Below are positions 24,201 to 32,060 of a stretch of DNA of 64,000 bases, in pieces. The position numbers were made by a program, and so were the translations under genes. Position 1 is the stretch's first letter; each line of letters starts with the position of its first letter. The notes under the pieces were generated by a model. It saw nothing but the letters and a program-made list of their open reading frames with translations. It ran no database searches and was not told the origin of the DNA. This stretch comes from Apostichopus japonicus (Eukaryota; Echinodermata; Holothuroidea; Aspidochirotida; Stichopodidae), in NCBI RefSeq assembly GCF_037975245.1, contig NC_092565.1, forward strand, positions 21,428,999 to 21,492,998, in the 5' to 3' direction.

Positions 24201-27116
24201 TTTTTATCGAATGTTGACGGATTGTTAAGAAAACCCTACATGAATGCATAAAATGGAAACACAAATAGACCACAAAGCTACGTAATACTTACATACACCT
24301 ATATGGCATACAAACAAAGCTACCTAATACTTCAAAACCCTTTTCATAGGGCTAATTATTATAAAACTAGAATTAAGGATACAATCTATTCACTTTTTGG
24401 CCTTTTGGCTAAGGACATATGTAGTATCTGTTCCCTTTCAAGGGGAATGGTGATGCACACCCGACGATGATCACACAGTCACAGTCTCGATGCAAGGGGA
24501 CTGGGGTTGAGAGCGGATCAGTTGTTCGGTAGTTTGGCCCAGGTTATTTCCTGGGTGACTTTTCTTAAAAAGTAATCTATTCACTGTTAAGTTTAAGTTT
24601 GTCTGTCCATCTGTATCTCTTAATATATTTCTAAGTTTGTTTTCCTTTCAGTTAGCTTCTGAAGGAGATCAAGCTCGGATCAATCTAAACTTCAGGCCCT
24701 CTAACTTTTTACATCTATGGCTTTTGCAGCTTGCTAATGTCAGTTTTTTTTCTTTTTCTCTCTTTTCAATTTGAATACTTTGCTAAAATGCTGCATAAAA
24801 TATTGCCTCAATTTAGCAGGGTATGTCCTTTAAATGGTGGCCAAATTACTGGCACAACACCTACCAAGATAAACTAGCAAATTCTTGACCAGGCAAAAGT
24901 GACAGCAGCAAGTTTTAACATAAACAGAGAAGAATATCAAGAAGACTTACATAGCTCAACTCTACATCATCTTCCTCATCCTGCGTGGTGAGGCGTTTAT
25001 AAGCTGACGATATCTCCTGAAATTTCTGTAATTCAGAAAGAAATATTACTAGCACTGTAGCAGCTGAATAGAAAAATTACAAACAAACAAACACAGACAC
25101 ACACATACACCTCATCTCCTAATCACTAAAACAAAGCCACACACAAAGCTTAAGTTCTCAAATTAAAGATTAACTTTTTCAGCAATTTTGCTGGCTGCTT
25201 AAAATGCTAAGAAGAAAGGGTCGTTGAGCTAACTTAAGATTTTGTCAGTGAAAATGTATTTCATGACCTGTGATTAAGAACCAATATCACTGACTACTGT
25301 ACGTACATTAAATTTAGCACATACATAAATTACAGCAATGGCCCAATGGGCAAATTGTGAAAGGTTGTCAGACAGGACCAACTTTCCGATCGGACAACTA
25401 AAACCAGCATCGGTATTTGTCCGGCTGGTTGTTTACTTAAAAATTCTGATTGTGTTGTGACTAAAAGCCCCCAAATAAAGGGGAAAAAAATGAAAAATTG
25501 TATCACCCTCCATCACTTTAGAGATAGAAATTAGTGGTAGGCATATGATCCACCTATAGGGGAGATTTACTGATCCACAGCTAGTGTTCTATTCACAAAC
25601 CCAACACATCTCTGCTACAGTGGACATATTGGTCGTTTTTAATTATCAAAAGTTTGCTACATTTTTTCGGACAACCAAATTTATGGTCCGGACAAAAAAA
25701 AAGGTTAAGATCTGGTTTTCCGAGGGCATCTAGATGACATCCTTAAAAATTTGCCATGAATGTCGATGAAATAATTACTGAGAGCATGAAAATTTTGTAA
25801 TTTAGCTTTCTCTCAAATAACTAATTCCATGTACCCTACCTCAAGTCTCATCCCTTCCCCTTCTCCCAATCCTTGCTCACTCTAGTCCAAAATAATTCTA
25901 AGCCTCCTCTGCCCAAGGATCCCTAATAGTAAATACACATGAGTAACACCTCAGTGTGTCTAACAGATATCTTGAGAAGCTGTCTCAATGTTTACCTTTG
26001 TCGCGAGTTCTGAGTTTTCATGCTTATCTGGGTGCCATGCTAAAGCTAGTTTCTTGTAAGCAGATCGTATTTCATCAGCGGAGGCACCTGCCAAATGAAG
26101 AACAACAAAATTATGTTTAAAATTTCAACAGTGGTAGAAGGCTTTGTACAAAGAATTCCAAACATGGAGCTCTATCTAAAAAAAAAAAAAAAAAGGCTGA
26201 ACAGTGGGTTCAGAACATGTCACATATTGCTTCAACTGTAAGCTTAATAGCTTGAAATTTGAATTGGTTATTTGTGGCATCCAAATTAGTTTAGTTGTGG
26301 AGGGATCCCAAGTGTATTAGTGAAATAAAATGAAAGGCAGCCAGTTTGATGTGTTGTTCATATATGGCATCACAAATTATTGCAAAATGTGCTTCAACAA
26401 TGGAACAAGCCATTGAGATGGGAATAGATATATGTTTCATAGTACTTCCTTTGCATACTACAGTTTCAATCTTGGAAACCATTATCCCTATGTTAGGGAA
26501 CTTAATGTAATAGTGCTACTGTGTAGCCATGTTCAGGGCTATACTGTAATAACAGTATTGTTTAGGCTTAATCTATACTTACTGTGTTGATGTTAGTAAT
26601 TTAGGGCTCCACATAGCCAATGTGCAGTTTACTACTCCTAATATGAATGTGTAATTGTTACTGTTATGTTAGTGTTAGGTGAACTGTATGCAAGTATGAG
26701 CTAAGTCAAACATTAGACCGTGTCTGCAGTAACACTACAGAATATGCTAATAACTTCATAAATAAAACGTCTTGAGTTCTTCTAATCGGCCTAACTTGGT
26801 AATCACCGGCACATTTAATACTATTGTAGCCTACCGATACCGTCGTGTGTTCTCGTAATGATAGAGATAACGTTAAAGTTGGGCCTAGGCTTGGCCAACG
26901 ACTGAGTGACCGGTTAGAGGGGAGTTTCAATGCAAACTAAAACCACTCCTATTCTAGTCTTTAAGAGATTTGAAATACAATTTTCTCCATCAGCTGTTTA
27001 GCTTTTTAAACGTCTGTGACAAAAAATTTACTCGGTCTTTTGGGCGTTTGTTCCCCGTGGTACTTACCTTCCTCCAAACCGAGCACTTCGTAAGCTCTCG
27101 ATATTGACACAGCCAT
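188..27116 (-). CDS. TTC31: TTC31-like protein with J-domain, TPR, UBA-like and RRM domains (17 coding exons; 3' end outside window)
   Basis: Coding exons in transcript order: 27116-27068, 26087-25996, 25025-24951, 20309-20261, 19704-19567, 18868-18834, 11426-11214, 10696-10455, 8995-8848, 7771-7726, 7070-6980, 4667-4617, 4370-4280, 3521-3417, 2610-2429, 1480-1391, 290-188. Each has AG/GT borders and all junctions keep frame, giving 600 residues. Residues 1-65 form a J-domain with HPD at 35-37, expected to stimulate an Hsp70. Residues 147-190 are a highly charged Lys/Arg/Glu stretch. Residues 363-475 are TPR helices; the motifs FGNRSYC and [12 protein letters not shown] resemble TTC31, as does the [10 protein letters not shown] motif near residue 310. 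Residues 476-505 look UBA-like. Residues 537-600 begin an RRM with RNP2 LWIGNL and RNP1-like KFCAFINF. The RRM is incomplete, so more exons lie left of position 1. The family call is by remembered resemblance to TTC31; human TTC31, as I recall it, lacks the J and RRM domains. Cellular role is inferred only. Confidence 0.85.
620..1045 (+). repeat. Dispersed repeat of the TTGACCTC / CAATAGGG family
   Basis: Contains recurrent phrases such as TTGACCTCAAATGA, CAATAGGGTCCTTATGCTCA and ACCAAGTATGAAG-like stretches. They recur at 19800-19960, 39150-39340 and 53370-53600. Diverged copy in a TTC31-like intron. Confidence 0.6.
1391..1480 (-). CDS. TTC31: Exon 16: RRM, first half
   Basis: Encodes [20 protein letters not shown] and [15 protein letters not shown] is RNP2 of an RNA recognition motif, and DLFGKFG continues into exon 17. 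Acceptor TTTCAG, donor GTATGT. Confidence 0.92.
2429..2610 (-). CDS. TTC31: Exon 15: UBA-like segment and acidic linker
   Basis: Encodes [20 protein letters not shown] and AAEALLSG. The MGF start and AAEALL end match the UBA/TS-N helix pattern, which suggests ubiquitin or protein binding. The acidic stretch [12 protein letters not shown] follows. Donor GTAAGT, acceptor CTTGCAG. Confidence 0.88.
3181..3342 (+). repeat. TATAACACCATATA tandem array
   Basis: About nine copies of a 16-18 bp unit, AACACCATATATATAT, with small indels, in the intron just downstream of exon 14. The minus-strand open frames here are repeat artefacts. Confidence 0.95.
3417..3521 (-). CDS. TTC31: Exon 14: end of TPR block
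   Basis: Encodes 35 residues beginning [20 protein letters not shown], the last TPR helices. Acceptor CTTCCAG, donor GTAAGA, phase 0 at both ends. Confidence 0.9.
3586..3815 (+). repeat. GCAGCAT..CAACCAGGCTGCTGGGG minisatellite
   Basis: Six or so diverged copies of a 35-40 bp unit built on TGCAGCATcttacRACCAG and GCTGCTGGGG, with variable G runs. Confidence 0.85.
4280..4370 (-). CDS. TTC31: Exon 13: second to third TPR
   Basis: Encodes [20 protein letters not shown] then [10 protein letters not shown]. The W-KGYFRKG motif marks the basic third TPR used by Hsp70/Hsp90 carboxylate-clamp proteins. Donor GTTGGT is weaker than in the other exons. Confidence 0.93.
4617..4667 (-). CDS. TTC31: Exon 12: second TPR, first helix
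   Basis: Encodes [16 protein letters not shown], a TPR helix A with the NRS-C-G-Y signature seen in co-chaperone TPRs and in TTC31. The exon is only 51 nt. Acceptor CTTCAG, donor GTAAGT. Confidence 0.92.
5081..5132 (+). repeat. AACAGGTGTGAYGTCAT dispersed repeat, copy 1
   Basis: Contains TGACGTCA, a perfect CRE-like octamer, within the shared phrase. The copy at 22211 has TGATGTCA instead. Confidence 0.55.
6178..6836. repeat. GTACAGTACATCT palindromic satellite array
   Basis: About 660 bp of variants of CTGTACAGTACATCTGTACA, self-complementary at every scale. Both strands stay open in several frames, which produces spurious Cys/Thr/Val/Tyr-rich reading frames. A related TACTGTAC array lies at the right window edge. 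Confidence 0.95.
6980..7070 (-). CDS. TTC31: Exon 11: first TPR
   Basis: Encodes [18 protein letters not shown] followed by [12 protein letters not shown]. The GN-A-GDY-AAI-F-AI-L-P pattern is a textbook TPR. Acceptor TTTGCAG, donor GTAAAG. Confidence 0.93.
7726..7771 (-). CDS. TTC31: Exon 10: short exon before the TPRs
   Basis: Encodes [15 protein letters not shown] and ends one base into an Ile codon completed by exon 11. Acceptor TTTTGCAG, donor GTAAGT. The helical content suits the N-terminal cap of the TPR block. Confidence 0.82.
8079..8690 (+). repeat. GGAT/GGATA tetranucleotide satellite
   Basis: About 610 bp of TGGATGGATAGATGGATGAA variants with a higher-order pattern (GGACAGATGGATTGATGG, GGATCGATGGGTGGAT). 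Long minus-strand frames of Ser/Ile/His/Pro here are translation artefacts. Confidence 0.95.
8848..8995 (-). CDS. TTC31: Exon 9: [10 protein letters not shown] motif and basic linker
   Basis: Encodes [20 protein letters not shown] and a Lys-rich run. The LDLxSxFxxL motif is also present ahead of the TPRs in TTC31 as I recall it, which supports the family call. Acceptor TTCTCAG, donor GTAAGT. Confidence 0.85.
9050..9086. repeat. (TG)n/(TA)n microsatellite
   Basis: Short TGTGTG then TATATA tract in the intron upstream of exon 9. Confidence 0.85.
10455..10696 (-). CDS. TTC31: Exon 8: low-complexity Ser/Lys linker
   Basis: Encodes about 80 residues rich in Ser, Lys, Asn and Gln, with a short internal duplication ([13 protein letters not shown]). 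Likely disordered. Acceptor TATATAG, donor GTAAGT, ending in phase 2 and completed by exon 9. Confidence 0.82.
11214..11426 (-). CDS. TTC31: Exon 7: charged coiled-coil-like stretch
   Basis: Encodes 71 residues. [18 protein letters not shown] begins a long Lys/Arg/Glu run, followed by a Ser/Asp/Glu-rich end ([12 protein letters not shown]). This resembles the charged helix ahead of the TPR region in TTC31. It may hold nuclear-localisation signals. Donor GTAGGC, acceptor ACAG. Confidence 0.88.
11985..12195 (+). repeat. 48-bp minisatellite, about four copies
   Basis: Unit: ARGCCCATGTTACACAGCTT then TACCTGCCTAGTTTGTGGGG and CTAATATGT. Copies differ by a few substitutions. Lies in the 7.4-kb intron 6. 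Confidence 0.9.
13700..13935 (-). mobile_element. RTE-like non-LTR retrotransposon, 3' remnant
   Basis: Read on the minus strand, one frame gives [13 protein letters not shown], then [18 protein letters not shown] and TEHVG, a stop, then a (TAC)n tail at 13711-13723. The AQDR-W-RL pattern just before a stop and microsatellite tail is typical of RTE-like ORF ends. Only the end of the ORF is present. Confidence is moderate because the match is short. Confidence 0.55.
14968..15442 (+). repeat. 220-bp tandem duplication
   Basis: Copy 1 (14968-15190) and copy 2 (15223-15442) share most bases, including TCTTCCATTTTCTACTTGGT and TGCCTTTATTTAATTAGCTT. They differ by short indels, mainly in a G-rich tract. 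Confidence 0.93.
15905..16110 (+). repeat. Dispersed repeat; inverted relative near 25500-25620
   Basis: Shares CCACTGTAG..GAGAGA..GTGAATAGAACA, GGTGGATCATATG and ATGATGGAGG..GGTGATAC with the reverse complement of 25500-25620. It ends in three tandem GGAGGGTGATACCAT units. Confidence 0.65.
16141..16350 (+). mobile_element. Non-LTR reverse transcriptase fragment (broken)
   Basis: One frame reads [20 protein letters not shown]. After a frameshift comes LFADDTNKV, the FADD active-site motif of CR1/Jockey-type reverse transcriptases, and then WFTANKL-stop-LNV. Frameshifts and stops show it is inactive. It sits in the same orientation as nothing nearby and opposite to the host gene. Confidence 0.8.
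16692..16983 (+). repeat. 146-bp tandem duplication
   Basis: Copies 16692-16837 and 16838-16983 share the long run containing ATAGATTAATATTAATATTG and CAAGTAGGAAACCTTAATTT. Divergence is concentrated at the left of each copy. Confidence 0.93.
18401..18643 (+). repeat. GGGAATAATTTAAGGGTATACA minisatellite
   Basis: About ten copies of a 22-26 bp unit, GGGAATAATTTAAGGGTATA plus CA. Copies run head to tail with small indels. Confidence 0.95.
18785..18825 (+). repeat. (GAA)n microsatellite beside exon 6
   Basis: GAAGAAGAAGACAAAGAAG-type tract about 10 bp downstream of the exon 6 donor, read as (TTC)n on the gene strand. Confidence 0.9.
18834..18868 (-). CDS. TTC31: Exon 6: 35-nt small exon
   Basis: Encodes [12 protein letters not shown], the first codon being completed by exon 5. 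Its acceptor follows a pyrimidine-rich stretch ending GACAG, and its donor is GTAAGT. It is called because its phase fits both neighbours exactly. It precedes the longest intron, about 7.4 kb. Confidence 0.7.
19567..19704 (-). CDS. TTC31: Exon 5: linker, basic tail
   Basis: Encodes 46 residues including [18 protein letters not shown] and a basic end [11 protein letters not shown]. The acceptor ends TTGCAG, and the donor GTAAGT lies just below 19567. No domain is recognised. Confidence 0.8.
19795..19960 (+). repeat. TTGACCTCC-family dispersed repeat
   Basis: Carries GACCTTTGACCTCCACAGAT, ACTTGAACTCACTACTTACT and AAGGTGAATCTACAGACTAA, paralleling the other family copies at 620, 39150 and 53370. 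Confidence 0.6.
20261..20309 (-). CDS. TTC31: Exon 4: linker after the J-domain
   Basis: Encodes [16 protein letters not shown] plus one base. The acceptor ends TTGCAG and the donor is GTGAGT. The segment is amphipathic, with no recognised domain, and joins exon 3 in frame. Confidence 0.8.
21838..22190 (-). mobile_element. CR1/L2-like LINE, ORF2 C-terminus and 3' tail
   Basis: The minus-strand frame 22190-21912 encodes [20 protein letters not shown] and then [10 protein letters not shown], the conserved C-terminal motif of CR1/Jockey-like ORF2. It is followed by the GGCGCTATATAAATTTGCAT 3' terminus and an ATTATT-rich tail, as in CR1/L2 elements. The element is 5'-truncated, in intron 3 of the TTC31-like gene and in the same orientation as it. 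Confidence 0.88.
22211..22270 (+). repeat. AACAGGTGTGAYGTCAT dispersed repeat, copy 2
   Basis: Shares GTGARCTT, AAACAGGTGTGATGTCAT and GCACACCGACAT with 5081-5130. The edges of the unit are not resolved. Confidence 0.55.
24395..24573 (+). mobile_element. SINE with U2 snRNA-like head
   Basis: The 5' end reads GGCCTTTTGGCTAAGGACAT then TGTAGTATCTGTTC, closely matching the first 45 nt of U2 snRNA, including the GUAGUA branch-site pairing region. A body unrelated to U2 follows (GATGATCACACAGTCACAGT, CTCGATGCAAGG). The element is flanked by an exact 12-bp duplication, AATCTATTCACT (24383-24394 and 24574-24585), showing retrotransposition. The first bases of the head may overlap the duplication. 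It lies in intron 3 of the TTC31-like gene, antisense to it. Confidence 0.82.
24951..25025 (-). CDS. TTC31: Exon 3: J-domain helix III
   Basis: Encodes 25 residues beginning [12 protein letters not shown], the usual helix III of J-domains, then an acidic run [11 protein letters not shown]. The acceptor ends TTACAG and the donor is GTAAGT; both ends are phase 0. Confidence 0.9.
25500..25625 (-). repeat. Dispersed repeat, inverted relative of 15905-16110
   Basis: The reverse complement carries TGTGAATAGAACACTAGCTG and AGGTGGATCATATGCCTACC, matching the plus-strand copy at 15905. Confidence 0.65.
25996..26087 (-). CDS. TTC31: Exon 2: J-domain helix II and HPD loop
   Basis: Encodes residues 17-47, including [15 protein letters not shown]. 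The HPD triad, essential for Hsp70 ATPase stimulation in J-proteins, is at 26034-26026. The donor is GTAAAC and the exon ends on a codon boundary. Confidence 0.9.
27068..27116 (-). CDS. TTC31: Exon 1: start codon and first J-domain helix
   Basis: The ATG at 27116-27114 opens [16 protein letters not shown], the usual helix I of a J-domain, followed by a GTAAGT donor. The exon ends after the first base of a Gly codon, which exon 2 completes. No other ATG in this exon would keep a full J-domain, so this start is favoured. Confidence 0.85.
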
Positions 27117-27666
27117 ACAGCAGACACTCTATGCTTTTCTCTGAATGCGCAGAAGGTTCCTATGTTACTGTAGAGTGTGATAGTAGTAACCGTGCGATCG
27201 TAGTAAGCCAGTGGTAGTATTGCTTCAGTAATGTACTTGTGTAAGCCAAGTAAAAACTTGTGAATAATCCAAAAACGTTACAGCTTTCAACGTCCCGTGA
27301 TGAGTGAAGGTGAAGTTCACTATGCCGAAGAAGTGAACTTGTATGCACGTAAGAATTCAAGGTTAAGTGTAACTTACTCAATTGCGAATAAGGAATTAAC
27401 TGAGTCTATGACATGTGTATATACTGTAGTCAAACTGACTATAATGCAGCACGGCGCCCTTGTAATATATCTGCAATATTAACAAAAAGTTAATGAGTTC
27501 ATACACACAAAAGGAAAGTTGCAATCGCGTGTAGTTTGAGGTAGACATACGTTTGCACATTGGACTATGACGTACGTCGAATTACAAACATCTCAGGTGT
27601 CGAAGTTTTTCCCTGCAAATACATATATATATTAATATATAAATATATTATTAGAGAAACAAGAGA
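27117..27666 (-). promoter_or_regulatory. 5' flank and probable promoter of the TTC31-like gene
   Basis: Sequence directly upstream of the start codon. No TATA box or clear initiator is seen close to the ATG, so placement is by position only. No open frame resembles a divergent gene. Confidence 0.3.
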
Positions 27667-27674
27667 ATAAGATA

Positions 27675-28617
27675 CAGTGGCGTCGCCAAGGGGGGGGGGG
27701 GCAGGGTGGGGCACGTGCCCCCCTGGAAAACCTAGTGCCCCCCGAGTGCCCCACCATCTGAGATTTTGGTTGGTAAAAAAAAAATATATATTTTGTTATA
27801 TTCAACTCCCATCATCTGAGTTGGTTTTTCATAAGGACAAAGAAGCACAGTAATTCGTATTTTCTTCAAATGAGCTGCGAAAAAATGAAAAAGTTTATCC
27901 TTGACCGTCGGGTATCGAAGTCGTAACCCGCACCATCACAACAGGTGTCGATATTTACATTGAATGTGTCAGTGCTCACGCCATACCACAAAATGTGAGA
28001 ATGTGAGGGTCCGCATGCACCATACTTGCCTATATTTGTGGACCCATATATTAACCCTGTTGTGTAGGGGGTGCAGAGGTCATTTGAGGTCAGATGCTTG
28101 TAGGAACAAATGGCGAATGTTCACACCTGCATACTGAGCCATACTCGATGTGTGATCAAACTTTGGATTGCATGGTGAGATCCCTGACAGGAGCCAATAA
28201 CGATGCTGGAACCTGTTACATCTTAATAGATAATGGGAGAAAACGAGAAGGACAAGAAAGGAGTCGGGGGTCATGCACACATTAATTCAACAAATGTAGG
28301 TTCTATTGATAGGGTTAGGCATAATATCGACAGCATGTGATTCATATCCTCTGCAAAATTCTGCGCGTTGTTAAAATCATTACCTCAAAAATAGCAATTT
28401 CTGGAGATATCTTCAGATCGAATTTCAGCATCAAATGTGGCAGCATTTTGCATCTAGCCCATCCTCCGTATGCGAAAATTTTCCAAAGGGGAGGGGGACA
28501 CCCCTCCCCTTAGACCCCTCCCCCAGGACAGCGATCCGTATCCACCTAAGTGCCCCCCATCAAATGCTGGTGCCCCCCTGTGCCCCCCCCAGACTGAAAA
28601 GTCTGGTGACGCCACTG
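27675..28617. mobile_element. Non-autonomous hAT element, 943 bp
   Basis: Terminal inverted repeats CAGTGGCGTCGCCA and TGGTGACGCCACTG; exact 8-bp target-site duplication ATAAGATA at 27667-27674 and 28618-28625. Subterminal runs of G (left) and C (right) form long inverted G/C tracts. No transposase frame is seen. Confidence 0.92.
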
Positions 28618-28929
28618 ATAAGATATGACTCATAATTGACAAATAAGGAGTTAAGTTTTAGAAACTATATTGGGTTTTCGGTCCCCCTGGGACCTCCGTC
28701 AGCAATACTTGACAATCGAATGAAAAGTACAAAATGTAACACCATGAAAGTATGACGCTAGAAAAGTGTAAGTTGCATTGATGGAATTAGAACCAAATAA
28801 ACCATGACTGTATACAGGAAGCGGATTAAGGAGCAATGAACGGATTACATATGTTTTGTAGAACTGATATATAGTTGTTTAGGGGACCCAAGTCTTTGTT
28901 GATGCCGGTGCTGTGAGACTCAGTATGAG

Positions 28930-29440
28930 AGATTTAATCGATTTACTCAGTTTCCACCTTTGCGATTTCCGTTGCGGTAAACCTCGATGCCAAATATGCC
29001 CCTTATTACCCCATGCACCGAGGTCAAAATTCCCAATTTGACTTTAGTCTAAGACCCCTTCCCTCTCTTGTGATTCTATCAATTCACATTTTCTATTGTG
29101 TACTTTGCAAAGATGGCAATAATGTAGGTGAAACAGGCTCCCGGTTCCGCGCTTACGTTTTAATAATCACAAAAAGTATATTCATGATAATTTTTCAGGA
29201 TTCCACGTTTCCGAACATTTCAATCTCCATAGTCATTCTCTCAAAAACCTAAAATGTATTTTAATTGCTTCGAACTTCAAACTCTTTTCCGTTTGATTAA
29301 AACATGAAAGAGCCCTTCTGTTGAAGCCATATAAGAATGTAATTACAACTTGAGAGTCGAGTTGTTGCCAATTGAAGAAGAGTGTTTCCCTTTCACAACT
29401 GGATGATGTCATTAATGTGGTGTGAGAGTACAAATGCAGA
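28930..29440 (+). mobile_element. Penelope-like element 3' remnant (CX-KPRC motif and GIY-YIG-like domain)
   Basis: One frame gives CGKPRCQICP (28970-29000). After a frameshift comes YCVLCKDGNNVGETGSRFRA; after another, NNHKKYIHDN and SEHFNLHSHSLKNLKCILI. These match the linker cysteine motif and the GIY-YIG endonuclease region at the end of Penelope-like ORFs. At least two frameshifts make it inactive. Confidence 0.7.
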
Positions 29441-31052
29441 AACTTAAGAAGAAAATCGAAGTAAGTTGTAAATAGCTGGATAACAGTTCATTTTTATTTA
29501 CAACACCCTTTAGAATATCCGACCGTATTCCCTTCATTACATACTCCTTTAAATGGTTCATTGTACTGTTCAACTGGGGGGGGGGGGGGGGATACATTTC
29601 TTGGGGGAAATAATATAACACTGCCATATGCGAAGTTTTCTACAAGTAAAATGAATTAAAGGAAAATGCAATTACAGATGTGAGTAAATATTGAAATAAC
29701 ATTCAAATACTGGAATTGTGGTGCGTAATGTATACATATAGATACATTTGGTCAGAAAGTTTTAAAGTAACTTTGTGGTTAGCACCCTCAAAAAGGCGGA
29801 GATCAGTGTGTATATTTGAGAGAAGCTAATTATGATTTATACTTTAGAGAAGATTTTATGATAGTTGAGACGGATGAAATACACATTAGATGAAATAAAC
29901 ATACAAGGATCCTTCATTTTCAACTGACTAGGCTCGTTTGAACACCGAAGGGGAGATTCTACGTGTATACTGCTATATAGTTTCGTGCACAAGGTAGGGA
30001 ACCTGGGAGGAGACATATGGTTCAATGCAGCTGGAGAAGAATTGTACCCCCCCCCCTCCTCCACACCCATCAACATCTACACAAAACTTCAAAAGTGTTT
30101 ATTATCATTACATTCCTTTTATACCGAAATATGGACATAATTTATAGTCTAAATAACTCAGAATGAATCATGCAGTTGTCATATAAATGTTTATTTATTA
30201 TGCAGTATTAGGACGTAATATGCGAGACAGTCACAATGAGAACGAAGGAAAACTAGAGAGCGCCATTATATATATTAAACAGCGTCTGAGCCGTATATAT
30301 ACGGCTCTGAACAGCGTCAAACTATTATTGATACTGTTCACTGGGAATATGTATGTATGTATGTATATGTGATCTTCCCGCAAGCAGGAACTCGCGAAAG
30401 AAGCCACGGAGGCTTGTAGGCTCGCAAGCTGACCGAAGCCAATCTCTCGGCCAGTGGCGTAGCTACGGGGGAGGGGGGCCTGGGGGGGCCGAGGCCCCCC
30501 CATGAAACCGGCTGGCCCCCCACTGGCCCCCCCAACTGGGAATGAGGTAAAAAAAAAAAAACACTCATCAGTGCGATTCGCTAATATTTTTTGTTCAATA
30601 ATTTGGGAAATAGAGTTACACAATTTTCTCGTCTGCATCTGGCAGAATAAGAATAATACAATATCTGTAGTAATCATGAGAATGGTCACACAGCATGGCA
30701 TGGCAATGGTCGATGCGACGATTGCGACCATACACCACGAAACTTGTTGTGCTGCGTGATAGCGATATCTGCTGAAAATATGTTCAGTGCTTCCACCTAG
30801 CGCAACAATCTATCAAAAGATTGGCTCCGTTTGTTCTGAGCCGAGGTATCAGGTATTCATGGGCGGCGATCATGGGGGGGGGGGGGGGACGGGGGGGGGG
30901 ACATGTCCCCCCAATATTTTAGGTGGGGGGATATAGTATCTTATATCCCCCCAATATTTGGTTGCATAGTTTTTTTTAAGCATTTGTTTTGTATTTTTTT
31001 ATGATATCGCTAGTAATTTCAAAATAGAAAATGCTTAGATGCAACTTACAAG

Positions 31053-31150
31053 GCCTGGGAAGTGCCATTTCCAGCGATCTGGGAGGCATTTTCGGCCAAA
31101 ATTTTCTTTTGCGCTTCGCGCCAACTTATGGTGGCGCTACGCTTAGAAAG
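31053..31150 (+). repeat. 100-bp internal module, copy 1
   Basis: Phrases AAGTGCCATTTCC, GATCTGGGAGG, AAATTTTCTT and GCGCCAACTTATGGTGGCGC. The last is a hairpin with a GCGCCA/TGGCGC stem. Confidence 0.85.
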
Positions 31151-31957
31151 TCTGGGTACAAGCTTTTCCCCTCCCTTGGCAAATTCCTCGCAAAGCACCT
31201 GTCTAACCGTGTCACAATTTGTTACTATATATGACCGAAAGTAGTTTTTACTTTTTTTTCTCGAAATGAATAGCTAGACGGACCGCATCCGTAATGAAAT
31301 TTGGTTTGCATCTTGTGTATGAGTGTAAGTACGTACAATCATACATAGGATCCACATCGATATGGGTTCACTGGGTTTCCATTTGGCCTGTTTCCTACAA
31401 GATTTCTAACGGCAGGTGCGTAGCCAAGGGAGGGAAGGGAGGGGGGGGGGGGTGAAGGGGTGGAGACCGCCCTCCCCCTCGAGCATATTTTTTTGGTATT
31501 TTCTATGATATCGAAGTTTTATAGTAGCCGTTATAAGAGGTTTTAATATTTGTACACCAATAATTTAACCGTGTCTGAAATTTCGAAAATCCCTTGACCA
31601 ACATTCTTCATCATAGTATACTTCCCTCTACACTCGTACAATTTTGACCGGTCTGTTAGTGGTTGAGGGGGGTTTTCTATATTGGTTGTCCATACATGAA
31701 ATTTAGTGCAACATTATGGGTATGTTTTGAAGTGAATTTATTATTCAAATTCTGAACAAATAATGGGCTTAAAACCTTGAAAAGTGGGGCTGACGGGTAT
31801 TGTGGGGCGTTACGTAGAATTACCTACAAATGCAATGAGGTCGAACATGATGTGTGACTGGTGACAATCTTGACAAAAGGTTATGAATGAAAAAAAAAAC
31901 TATTAGGAAAAACTTGGTTCTCAGGCAAAAGTGTACATCTGGTTGGTCATTTTCAAG

Positions 31958-32060
31958 CCCGAGAAGTGCCATTTCCGGTCATCTGGGGGGCTATCAAAAC
32001 CAGAAATTTTCTTGTACGCTGCGTGCCAACCAATGGTGGCGCTCCGCTTTGACAGTAATT
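31958..32060 (+). repeat. 100-bp internal module, copy 2
   Basis: Same order of phrases as copy 1, with GTGCCAACCAATGGTGGCGC in place of the symmetric hairpin. Confidence 0.85.

Noticed and set aside
24395-24440. True U2 snRNA gene
   Set aside because: Only the first 45 bases resemble U2; the Sm site and 3' stem-loops are missing and a target-site duplication surrounds a different body.
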